A program made the position numbers and the translations under genes. Shown here piece after piece: positions 49,288 through 61,364 of a DNA stretch of 64,000 nucleotides. Source of the DNA: Stratiolaelaps scimitus (lineage: Eukaryota > Arthropoda > Arachnida > Mesostigmata > Laelapidae). How positions within the stretch are numbered: the first letter of the stretch is position 1; each line of letters starts with the position of its first letter. The stretch is taken from NCBI GenBank assembly GCA_019614645.1, contig JABWDB010000005.1:12637001-12701000 (forward strand), in the 5' to 3' direction. Below the pieces are notes generated by a model. That model searched no databases. It saw only the letters and a program-made list of their open reading frames with translations, and was not told the DNA's origin.

Positions 49288-52200
49288 GTAAGTCGCAGGG
49301 AAGCACCGCGCCAGACAAAGAGGCCCTTAGCCACAATCCTGTTGAATCCCCCCCCCCATACATACGATTACTGCTGATCTCCTATTCAAGTCTACAATTC
49401 TCAGTGTCAATAGTGATCTCTCTCTCTCTCCTCTCTCTTTCGCGAATACGCGGAACGAGGTAGACTTCGAATCATCGGTGCAATCGAGACCACCACGACC
49501 ACCTACACGCCACCGCCTCGTCCAAGCAAATCATTTTCTCTCCTGTTCTCTATCGCGTTCCCCGCGTGTACCGCGTATCTGCCTCCTCTAGATCTCGCAT
49601 TGAATCAGCTTCGTCGTTTGCTTCTGGGCGCAGTGCTCACGACGCGTTTTGCTTGCGGCGGCCTGTTAGTATTGTGATCTCCTCACAGAAAGCAGGCTGA
49701 ACTCGGCCGGCTCGCAACGAGTCGCTCTGCCCACCCGGACACTCAACAGTGACTGCAGCAGTCCTCTATTACACAAGAGAAAATAATGTATAGCGAGCAT
49801 CGAGGGAAGCGAACTAGGCAACGGGTGTGCAAGTGACCTTCCATGCGCGCGTGCCCGCCCCTCGCCTTGTTGTCGGTCTATCGTAGTGTTCATGTGCATA
49901 TATATAAATAGAATTTGTAACATACTTAGGGGTGCAGGATATCGGAGGCAGTCGAGACTACGAGCAGTTTACTGCAACGAAAATAGCAACGATACATACA
50001 GTACATATGTGGAATATATAGCACAAGGTTGTCGAAGCAATGTCGGCAGTAATAATATCGAAACAATGTCGGTAGTTAATGCATGAGTAACGGTACCCTT
50101 TACGTTGGCACGTTGCTTGGATAAGAGAATGAAATCGGATAAGGTGAGATGAGCGGAGATGGCACCGCCGTGGTAGATTTGAGATGAGGGTATAATTTTA
50201 ATTATATAATAGCAATATCGTATGAACGCCTAAGTTTAGATATCAGGTAGCAATATAACAGATGTGCACTACGCACCTGGGAGAATAGCGATATTATTTA
50301 GTGCGCCAATTAAGAAATCGACACGATGCGCCAATTTACCACGGTGCAAACACTCCTCGCCACATAAGCCCGAGTGTATCAGTCAATCAATAATGACAAG
50401 AACGATTTACGGGCTAATGGTGTTGTTGTTGTTGGTGGCTGTTACAGTTCTCGTAGTAGTTAGTGGCTGTTGCTGCTGCGGCAACGCACGGTGAAGTGGA
50501 CCGCGCGCGCGCACGCGGATGACACTAATTGCTGTGGCTGTTTGTGTCTCTGACAGCCCCCCTCCCAACCTAACCTTACCTTACGCCGTCCACGGCGAGC
50601 GGGCGGTCCTCGAAGCTCACTGCGGAACGGGAAGGCTCTATGAGCGCAGTAAACGAATCTCACTTAGTTGAGATCGCGCGAGTGATACTAATGGGCTAAG
50701 ATAGTCTCGGGCCACGAAGAAGGGCGACAGGCTTCTACTTACAAACCAGCTACTCGTCCAGCCCAGGGTCACTTACTCAGGGTTATACCTCTCTGCACTC
50801 TACGCCCTATACCGCTGAGGAGAAGCTATCGATCGACACCCCAAACCCGACCGAATGAGACGAGCCAGGTCGGCCACCCAAGTTGACGTAAATACAGGCA
50901 TCGATCGCAGGAATGCCGCTTCTCGAGGAGGACTCTTCGCGTCTATCCAAGTCTATGGGGCATCATTGAACGGGACGGACAGAGAGAGCGAGAGAACTAG
51001 AGCGAAAGTGAAGCATATTCTTGCGGTCTTAGCAGGAAGACCAAGACGGTACTCGAAGGTAGGCGAAGACGGGGGGGGGAACATCTTCAAGAAGAGTTTT
51101 ATGCCCCCGAGGGCGGCCCCGGACACTGCTAGGTATTCCTATCTCGTACGGCTAGTACCAGCTCCTAATCACTACGACTTCCACCATCAACTACGAAAGC
51201 CGACTGGTCGCTCGGAGACAGTTATCTCTCTCTCTCTCTCTCTCTTTCTCGTTTTTAGTGCTACTACGAACTACTACTCCTCCTATTACTACTACGACTA
51301 TGAAGCACACACGGTAGTGACATTGCACCCCGCACAATTCAGCTGCAGCGATGTCACCTTTTCTTCCCTTCGTTAAATGTCTAATTCTAGTATTATGTTT
51401 GTGAGCCGCGGACATACGTTCTGGCAATTTGTGGCCATGCTGCCCGCGTATTGCACTATATGTGGCCTAGATATTGTCATCGTGACAGCATCGGATCCCA
51501 CTCATAGATAAACGTGCATGTGTGACGTTCGCTCCGCCCGGCGCTCGGGGTCTCGGTCAGTCAGACATCGGCGAGGTCAGTAGATCTGGCGTTTGCGCCA
51601 TCACTGATTCGGTGGCCGAGAAGTGGACACAAGGCTGGGCTGGGTGGTCTGGGCTCAGGCCCGCTTATCCTAATGACAAGCTGCTGCTAGCATTCAGCAA
51701 CGACATCAGCAAACGCACTTGTGGTAGTGGTGGCAATGCCAGAGCGTATGTGCGTACCATACTCGTCTACGCATGTATTATATTCAGCTGCCTGAAGCAC
51801 TGCATTAGTGGTGGAAATACAGACTAGCCGCAGAGAGAAGACAGCGGATAGTCAGCTATCAAAGGTGGCATAATAACAGAACAATTGTACTAAATTGTAA
51901 TATTGTAGCCGAACAAGAAATTGTTGTTGTTGTTGTTGTTGTTCAATAGCAGGCGGATACATTAATACAAGGGAGATGCGTCGCTGGTCGATTCGATTGC
52001 GCGGATGCGCTAAAGCCCTGACCGATGTATTGTACATTTGCCCATAGTCGAACAGATAGTCACCTGTGGTTCACCGCACTGCTCAGGATCACACAACGGT
52101 GGCGTAACACGAGGTGGGGACGTGCAGCGAACCGCGACGCGCACCAGAAATAAAGCTAACCAATATCAGAGAGAGAGAGTAAGATTACAGACGATTGTCG

Positions 52201-55200
52201 ACGGTGGCGGCTGGCGCCGAAAACAGGTAGTAATTAGGCAGCAAAGCATAACAAAAAATTAAACAACAAATTGTTACCAATCTGCTCCACCTTGGCCACG
52301 TGACCATTTCGGCGTATCGCAATGTACGTATGAAGGGCGGTCGGGGGATCAAGCAGGACGGCTCGAACAGATAAAAAAGCCAAAGGCCGAGGCGAGACAA
52401 GGGGGAATAGCGCCTCGATAGAGGTTACCTGTGGCCGACCCGGTGCCGAGGTGCATCGTCGCCGTGAGGACGATGCCCAGGGCTAATAATTAGTGCTCAC
52501 TTACAATATGCCACAATTTGGCCTGAATGTGGGTGCGTGTGGTGAAAGTAGGTGTGTGCGTCTGTGTGTTCGATGCGGAGTTCGTACACGGAAACATTTC
52601 GTTTCATTATCGATAGCCGTATTCTCTATAGTTCGTATGGTATTCTCAATGGTATTCACGGCGAGATCGATATATATATATATGTATATTTTGAGACATA
52701 CACCCACTACACTGATATAGCTTGTGATTGTTTTTGTTATTCATTCTTCGTTGTGTAGCCGTAGGCGTTGACACTGAATCAACCCTTCTAGGGATCAGAA
52801 ACCTTAGTGTCGACGAAGGCCAGTGTGCGTAGTATTCGTTGCGTGCCGACACGTGTATGTGTGTGGCCGTTTCGCCGACACTATTTCCGTGGCAGCAGCA
52901 GCAGGAGGATCATAGCTTAGCCTGCCATTGTGAAACATCGGCACCGCCCTGTGGCCCCGTTCCGTAGCGATCGGCGACACACCGAACCCCCGCCCCTAAA
53001 AGCTCCCCTCGACAGGCGGCAGACAAGAGAGACCCCTCCCTCGCTACACCTCAGTCGCCCGTCCGCTCCGGTCACCGTCGCGACGCATCGTGGTCCTGCA
53101 AAGGGATGGCAGAAAGGTTGATTGGGAGTTGGGGTGGGGCTGGGCCGCGGCAATGGCAACGCTGGCCGCGGCGGCAGCGTAGGCGATGGCAGCTCGGAGT
53201 TTGTACGCGAAGGGCCAACCCAAGCCAGGCCAAGCACGTACAGCACGACGGCGATCGAACAGCCTCGAGCGATCCAGGCGTGGTGCTTCTCGGCTGTCGT
53301 AGTCGGACAGCTTTGCTGCCTGCCCCGTCGCCGCCACCGCCATCGACGTCATGTGCCTAGCTCGAGTAGCCCCCACCGCGGCGACGGAAGTGGTAGCAGC
53401 AGTAACGAAACCTGAGCAGGAGTGAGTTGTGTGTGTGTGTGGATGGATCGGGGAAACTGTAGTCCTGGAACAGGGCTACACAGCAGGAACCGACTGCTCC
53501 TGATTTGCTTCTGCCTATGGCAGGCATACCGCGTACAGAAAGGCCAGAAAAAGGCAGGTCGTAGCTGAGCAATACATATTTTGGGAATGTCAAGACAAGC
53601 AGGTCGAGTCTAAGCAGCAGGGTAGCCGTGTCAGTCCTGCCATTCGGTTTCTGGTTTAGTAGGCGACAGACCAAACATGGACGGCGGGCGGGCGGGCGTG
53701 CGGCCGGCCGGCCCTCCCTCCCTCCCTGCCTCTAAGGCTCTACACGAGTCGTAAGTGTTCGCTTGCTGTTGTAGTACATATTTGCATAGCACGCGATGAC
53801 GATGCGATAACGGCGTCGGGTGCACGTGATGATGTCGCACCGGTCTAACGAGACTAATCTACAGGGGCAGAAGAAGGATGCAACGATCGTTTAGTGATCT
53901 TTGAACGAGCCCCTAAACGCGCCCGCGGGCCAGACAGAGCGACAAAGTGAGAGAGAGGCGAAAACAATGAACATCCGCCATGGTCCCGTCGAGCCCGAAC
54001 GTAAGCGTTCCATTGCATGTACATATAATGCATCATTCCACTGCTTGTATCGTATGCGCATCAGGCGTTCAGTTCTGCAACATAGGGAGTTACAAAATAA
54101 GCGGAGTAAGTGGCAGTGGATGTTCGACCTAAACCGATTGCCGAGTCGGATAGCAGGTATGCCACGGATGAAAGCAGTACAATGATCAAGAGGCAACACA
54201 TCGTCATCGAGCTTCCCCTGCTATTCGCTCTCCATGTTACCTCTCACACAATTCTATTGTGCATTACCTGCTACGTTGTAGCAGCTGCCGTAGATCGCAG
54301 CACGGTTGGCTACCGTCGTCGGTCGACGCTCTCTCGGCGGCGGCGGCTGCTGCTGCAGCAGCAGCAGGCGGTCCGATAGTCTCACCCTCCAACTCGTGGC
54401 CTCTGACTCTCCCCACCGTCGGCGTCCCCTTTTAGGGGGTCGCTTTTGCCCACCAACCCTGGTGTCGCCCCCTGGCGATGTTCCACGACACCGAGGTGAT
54501 CCGTCGCAGCAGCAGCAGCCGTCGTTGTCGTCTATCGGAGACCGCTGCTGCGGTCTGTTTCAGAAAGTCCTCACAGGTCGCAGTTTACAACGTACCTTTG
54601 ACGTGTACATAGATGAATGGATTGATGAACAGAGTCCAGGTGGGATCGGATCGACGATCATTGTTGCCATAAGACGCACACACAAAAACGCATAGATAGA
54701 CAGGCATGCAACAGAGACACGAATCGAGTGACACTTGAATCTAGCATAGGCGTTTACCACCACGCGAGCCACGATATGAGTGACGCCGGCACACCAATCC
54801 TTCACTACGGCTGTGAGAATGAGAGAGAGAGAGAGAGAGGAATATGACTAAATATGATGCGACAAAATTAATAGAATAGAATCATTTGTCCCCCCCATCT
54901 CTCTCTCTCTCTCTTTATATATATATATATATATGCCCCTCTTGCTCTCTGTAGAGAACGTGATCGGTCACTCAGAGAGGCCCTCCACCATGGCAAATAT
55001 ATGGCAGCAGCAGCAGTAGATCCGCTGAAAACGCATCACCACCACCACCACCACCATGATGAGCGGCAACGCACCGAAACACGCAAACAGATACACGTGA
55101 CAAGGTTGGACAAGGCGTAAAATGTCCCAATCCTCCACTATGGCACGTGTCGGGTCTCTAGTCCAAGTTAACACATATCTGTAAGTACAATGTGGTACGA

Positions 55201-55645
55201 TCTACATATGTATCAATGTTATATATTGTATGCGGTTGTGCATGTGTGTTTGGGAGATAACAACAATTATATCTATCGAGACACCAGCGGCAGCAGCAGT
55301 CGCCAGCGCTGAGAACCATCCATACGATTGTCATCACGAAATAAGAGGCAGATACAATGAAACAATGAGACTGACCGATCTGGCCACAGAATAGCCAGGT
55401 AGTGATGCTCAGATCGAGTACACTCGAGGACTCCGATAGGAGACTGGTCCCATTCACCCCGTCTCCCTTTCTATTTCGAGGGGAACATTATATGCACAGC
55501 TGTACGGTCCGATGCAAAATAAGTATTATAGATAAGACAACATTGTTGCACGAGTCAATGGTGGTGGCCAAGGCGGCGGCTTCGACGACCTCGCGATGAC
55601 CGCGAAAGACACGGCAGGAAGGACACGACAAGGACCTCGTGGGGA

Positions 55646-55646
<1 letters not shown>

Positions 55647-55682
<36 letters not shown>
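55647..55682. repeat. (ATA)12
   Basis: A pure ATA/AAT triplet run. A shorter reverse-sense TTA run lies at 55990-56007. Confidence 0.9.
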
Positions 55683-55684
<2 letters not shown>

Positions 55685-56647
55685 GCAAAAATCGAAAGGC
55701 CAATTGCGACCTGTAAATAGATAATCAATAATGAGTGAGTGTGTATCGTATAAATATGAAATACGTCTTGGCAAAAGAAACTACTCCGGGTCCACAGAGT
55801 TGTTGTTCACGATTGACTGGAAACAGCTCTTCCCATGTAGGACAATATGACTAAATGGAAACCGACAACGGTGATGGTGATGGTAATGCCGATGCTATTA
55901 TAGCTAGTAATTCAAATTGGCAGCTATCGTCTCGGTGATCAATGGCAGCCGTAAATTTCGGCACCGAGAGGCTATGGAGTCGAGGCGATTATTATTATTA
56001 TTATTATCGTCGTACAGCAATAGCGATTGCGCTGCCGTAAGATTGTTGCAATAATGGCGTGTTCATAGAGACGATCAACACGAGCCGATAGCAACATCAC
56101 AGATCTCACAGTGATTGTTATTATATTTTGTACTAGTGTAGTCTCGTTTCGAGCGACTAACAACAATCACGGACAAAATGATTAGGTGATCACGTTGATC
56201 GAAGGAATCTACACCATAAGCAAACGTAGGTACCTCGTCGACATTGGCGGAGATTGCATTGCATAGAACGGCTTGCCATTAGAAAGCTTCCCGTTCGGAT
56301 CCCACTCACGCGAAGCGGACGGTCTCTCATCAGCAAGAATTCGACATATCATACTTAAATCCCATAAGATACGACACACGACCTCGCTCGGCAGCTCTCA
56401 ATAGCTTTTAGTGGGCGCAGCAGGTAGCAAGGAAAGGAGGCCGAGTTCCAGCCCAACTTTTCTTCTACCAATTTGTTGTCCCGCACTCTTGCACAACGGC
56501 AACAACGGCGGCCGATTAGAGACATATCACACATCAGGGTTCCGCCTCCACCCAGCCGGTGCCAGCAGTGGCATACGCCCATCAAATAAGAAGAAGAATT
56601 ATTGTGGCCAGCCGCCTCTCTCGCTCCCTCGCTGAATCTGTCTCTGC

Positions 56648-56691
56648 TCTCTCTCTCTCTCTCTCTCCCTCTCATATATATATATATATAT
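56648..56691. repeat. (CT)10 then (AT)9
   Basis: A CT run, a short CCCTCTC spacer, and an AT run. Confidence 0.85.
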
Positions 56692-57093
56692 CGCTCTTGT
56701 ATATTTCCCTTGGTCGGGTAGTCGCACCCCGGTGTACGCACTCATATTTAGTTACACCAACGAGGCAAACTGTTGGTACGGCACCCTCTATGGCTGCTCG
56801 TTACTCAAGCAGCGTGTTACACAGCAGCAGCGGCAGCTTCGCTGCTTCGGAGAAGACAACAATTTGCCGAACAACATGTTGCCTGTGGCAATGGTGGTAA
56901 CGGTCTTTGCCAGACCCCGAGCCACGAGCCAGCGGCTTCGCCAATCTGACTGCCGCCGCGCCTCGCTGCAGCGAGCCACCACAGAGCGCCAGCAGCGATA
57001 TGGGTAGACGATGGAGAGATGATGTGAGGCCTAGCAAGGGCTCGCTGATAGAGCGAGCAGCAGCCAACTTGGCGTCTATGCGATTACTACCCT

Positions 57094-57318
57094 ATGACAA
57101 ACTCAACGACAAGCAAGTGGGTAAGCAGCCCTGTCAGGACTGAGGCGCCGACAAACACCGACAAGTTGATCAGGGACCTCGACAACGCCGCTGGCTTATT
57201 GGCTCTTCTGCGGATGGGGTACATAAATGCAAATGAGAAGTATGCCATAATTGGGGCATGTTATCAATTGAATGCCTCGATCATAGCGTTTCGTCGCATG
57301 TACAGAGGTTCTTCGTAA
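57094..57318 (+). CDS. Candidate 74-codon open frame with downstream AATAAA (uncertain)
   Basis: This ATG-initiated frame has no amino-acid runs and reads like a small helical protein. Segments include LIRDLDNAAGLLALLRMGY and YAIIGACYQLNASIIAFRRM. AATAAA occurs about 310 bases after the stop (near 57626), a reasonable 3' UTR length. An overlapping frame ending at 57143 runs into a GTAAGC donor match near 57121, so this may instead be an exon boundary of something else. I recognise no domain. Seventy-four codons is well within chance. Confidence 0.15.
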   Translation: MTNSTTSKWVSSPVRTEAPTNTDKLIRDLDNAAGLLALLRMGYINANEKYAIIGACYQLNASIIAFRRMYRGSS

Positions 57319-59066
57319 GAGAACGGCAGTGATCGCAGCCGACCAACCAACAGCTGCTTTGGGATGTTTTAATTGAACAAGAAAAAAAAAAGCTAAGAAC
57401 TCACACGCGAGCTGGCACACCGACTCGTATACTGTGCAAATTAGTCACCGCAGCAATTGTCGGCCATAGCAAATTTACCTATGCACCTGCATACGCCAGC
57501 CGCTTTCGCCGTTGACGGCGTTGACTGCTCGTTGGCATCCACCTCTGCAACTCTTCATTTCGCGTCATACTCGAGTGCTCCTGACAAACTGTATTAGCTT
57601 GTCCAGCGTATATTTAACTCCTGTTCAATAAACGCGACATACCAATTCGATCATCATATGACGCGTTCGTCTTTCATTATCACCGTTGTCGACCGCTTCA
57701 TCTGCGTCATTGCAATCATCACCGGCATCGACGCTAATTCGCCGACTCTCTTTAGCGCGCCAATATGTATCTATGTATTACATGTGCTTGTATCGACTTC
57801 GTTGGCCGTATCCGCAGTAGCGCCGCCACCCCTCCAGCCGTTCTCGGTGTAACCCGTGTATTTATACACATATATGTGTCCGTCTGTCTATCTCTGCCTC
57901 TCAGTCTGTTTGTCTATGGTTCCCTCTCTGATAGCAAGCCTCGCTAAACATCTTTATGTAGCAGGGAGCGCTAGGGCGACCAAGACGAAAAAGACAGCGC
58001 GAATTAGTGAGAGAATAGAATCGATTGCCAATCGTCCAGTGGCGTAGCGGCGGCAGCGACGCCATCAGCATCGCCACCAATCGTCGTTACGGGCGCGCGA
58101 ACAGCTCGGAAGAGCTTGATCGCGCCTCGGCGTTCTTGACCGACCGCCAAAGCCGGTCGTTGCTCGATCCCAACCGGCGACAGGGGTAGGTAGCGGCGGC
58201 AGCGGCAGCAGCCGCTAGCGGAAATCGCGAGGACGGCGCCTCTGCGGCGACGGCGGCAGCGGCGGCGGCAGCAGCAGCAGCATCTCCAAACACGACAACG
58301 TCATCGCCACCATCGTTCGTTCGGATGATGATGACCGAGGCAATGACGGCGATAACAACGATGATTATTATGAGTTTTTTCTTATGAGATGAAGACGAAG
58401 CTGAGGATGACGACGACGACGACGACGAAAAAGAAGAAGGCAATGGCAGTGATGTCTGATAATGGCGTTGCTGCTGCTGCTGTTGTTGTTGTTGTTGCTG
58501 CTAGTGGTGCTGTTGTTGTTGTTGTTGTGATCGTCGTCAATGGCGATTGTACGCCGCGCTGGTCGGCACGGTTCAACAGAGGCGGCTCCCGCGGTGGTGG
58601 TGGCGGCGGCGGCTGTGGAGTAGGCGGAGTTCCTGTTGAAGCAAACAGCTGAGCCAAGTGATCGTGTTGACCCGATCAGACGAAGGAGTCACTCACCATC
58701 GGTTACGCGCTTCAGTTGTTGTTATTGTTGCTGCCGCTGCTGTCGTTGTTGTTGTTGATATTATTGTTATTATTACGTAGAATTCCGCGAGCTGACACTG
58801 GAGTTGATCTCTCCCCGTCTTTTTTCTCGTCATCGCTCCGAAGCCCCCTCCGCTAGCAACGGCAGCAGAACACATATTCTCTCTCTCTCGCTCTCTTTAA
58901 AGCTAGCTTTTGTGGACTTCACTGAGAGCAGCAGCGCCGCACTCTGTCCACAATGAGAACTTGCCGCTCACTACTGGGAGGGAACTGCTCCGTTCGCTCA
59001 GCTGCCCTGGGCCTCAGCTATCTATCGAGTCCACGACGGCACCCACCTTCTCCCTCCAATCATAGG

Positions 59067-59093
59067 TATATATATATATATATATATATATAT
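59067..59093. repeat. (TA)13
   Basis: A pure TA run. Confidence 0.85.
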
Positions 59094-59350
59094 GTAGCTG
59101 CTTGCTTGGCTGCTAGTGCAGGTATATGCGCAGCCAATATCCGCTAGTAGCTACCCTCACTTGCTCGTAGTGGTAGTCTCGTCTCTTCGTAGTCGCGCCG
59201 CTTCTCGTCCGTCAGCCTCTTCGCCCCCGCCGCCGCCTCATCTTCTACCTTTCCGTGCTTCACTACCTCCATTATCTACGACGACGAGCCTCACAGGCAG
59301 GCGGAGAGCGCCTCCACTATCACAGCGGCTACCACTACAAACACTATCAC

Positions 59351-59363
59351 CGCTACTACTACT

Positions 59364-59394
<31 letters not shown>
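59351..59394. repeat. ACT then ACG triplet tract
   Basis: ACT units switch to about ten ACG units in register. Confidence 0.85.
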
Positions 59395-59569
59395 CTACTC
59401 AATGCCTTAATGCGTCGCCATACTTCGCTATCCACCCGGCGGTGCTGCTTCCTCCGCCGCCGCCGCCGCATGTTCATCGTCCGCCCGACCAAGCGACCAA
59501 ACGATCGCCCATCCCCGCCGCCCCACTGACTCGTCGTATCTGCTCGTTTATTCGTTCGTTTCGTCTGCA

Positions 59570-59570
<1 letters not shown>

Positions 59571-59609
<39 letters not shown>
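59571..59609. repeat. (CT)19 microsatellite
   Basis: The longest CT run in the window, ending in CGCGCGCG and followed by the (GCTC) array at 59647-59671. Confidence 0.9.
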
Positions 59610-59617
<8 letters not shown>

Positions 59618-60209
59618 TCTGTCTCTAGTTCGAACGCCCGAGTGAGCGCTCGCTCGCTCGCTCGCTCGCTCTCGTCGCGCTATCAACGCCAATTCTCTTC
59701 TGGCCGCCGCGGCGCAGCCTGGTGGCGAGGCAGAGCGAGAAATAGCGAGACGACGACACCACCACCACCGCCGCCATCGCCGCCGCCGCTAGCTAGCGGG
59801 GCCCGCCGCGCCGAGCGCGCCAATTGAGGTGGCGACTGTTTAAATAATCATTTGCTCTTTACTTTCAGGCGAACGAGAAGCGAGAAGAATGCGGAGAGTA
59901 AGAACGAGAGAGAGAGAGAGAGAATAACGGCGTGAAAAAGGCCAGAGATGGGAGGCAGGAGTGAGCCCGGCAGAGAGCAGTAGTAAGAAATGGGGTGGGG
60001 TGGGGGGGTGGGGTGGGGGCTTAGGAGCGCCGAACACGAGAACACGAACGAAATGAAGCGCCATGCATGACCGCTACCACGGCGATGCATTCATCCGTGC
60101 ATGCCTTGTCCCGGCCAGTGCTCGTGTGCTGCTGCCGTGGGTAGAATTCTGCTTGTAAGTCTGCATATGTGTGTGTGTGTCTATCTGAGAACGAATTTAT
60201 GTAAGTAGA

Positions 60210-60210
60210 T

Positions 60211-60249
<39 letters not shown>
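60210..60249. repeat. (AC)5(AT)14 tract
   Basis: An AC run continues into an AT run. A GT run lies 40 bases to the left, so the pair is partly self-complementary. Confidence 0.85.
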
Positions 60250-60254
<5 letters not shown>

Positions 60255-61316
60255 TAATGGAAAACGCTCGGTACTTGTTATTGCTGCTGCTGCTGCTGTT
60301 GTCGTCGTTGTTTATGAATGTCACTGCTACGTGCGTGATGGGACAGAGCGTACCCAGCTGGCGGAATAGAAGCGCTCGTAAGAGAACGAATCGTTGGCCT
60401 CTCCTCACTCCCCGGAGTTCCCGAATGTGAAGATCAGGTAGCGAGTGTGGTGATCCGCTTTCGAAGCTGAACCTCTGCTGTCCTCTCCGTGTATTGGTAT
60501 CGTTTATGTATACAGACATTTGTATACGTTTCACAGCGAGCATGCCTGGATCTATTCTATCTGGATCTAACCACGCATGCGTGCGTGTGTGTGAGACCGA
60601 CTCGAGTTCAATACTGCGTAATCAAATGTTACCAGTAGTATTGGTAGTACTAGTATGGGGACCTCTGCTGTTGTCGCCCTCATCTCCCTATTGCTATCGT
60701 TCTTGTTGTTGCTGTCGTTATTGTTGTTGTTGTTGCTGTTGTTGTTGTTATGATTGCATCGGTCAGGTCATCGTCGTCAGGTTCATCATCATCGAGAGAT
60801 TCTGTTACTGTTGATCAGTCGAGCAGCAGTCGCGGGAGCGGCCATCGCTGCCTGCCCCAGGCCTTCGTTGGCCGTTCGCTTGGTGTGAGATGATGGGCGG
60901 ACTAGAACCGATCGATACGAGCGATTGAATGGTCGCAAACGCCAGAGGGTGATTCGGGCGAGAGAGAGAGAGAGAGAGAATCATAATAAAAAGAAGAAAC
61001 GAATGGAGCTGAGCGCCGAGGAGGAGCCAGACGAGCGGACCCATCGAAAGAACAGCACGAAACCCAGTGTGATCGTTGACCGTTGTTGGAAGAGTGGCGG
61101 TTGCTGATGATGTGTCAGGCGTTCACCAGGACCCCCGTTGTGCTACTCAACTGAACGCGAGCGTCGGAGCGTCAAAGAAGGTGCTCGGTGGTAGCAAAGA
61201 TTGTTGCTAGGGAGGCAAGGTAACGAACTAATAACAACCACCACGATTACTGCGACGACTGCTATAACTATCAGTATAAGTAGAAGCGGAGCTAAAGACA
61301 GAAGACCCTATAGGAT

Positions 61317-61364
61317 TCTCTCTCTCTCTCTCCTGCGCGCGATATATATATATATATATATATA
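61317..61364. repeat. (CT)n, CGCG, (AT)n tract
   Basis: CT, GCGCGCG and AT runs in succession. Confidence 0.85.

Larger units (their letters stand above)
48600..51900. other. Less repetitive, AT-richer interval, no recognised gene
   Basis: Sequence complexity is close to normal here, with few repeats apart from the TA/GT tract at 48724-48761 and CT tract near 51226-51247. Open frames at 48810-49019, 50855-51376 and 51522-51827 (all +) are free of amino-acid runs over much of their length, but none matches a family I know. A candidate ATG exon ends in GTAAGT at 49287. If another gene lies in this window, this is one of the better places to look with RNA reads. Confidence 0.5.
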
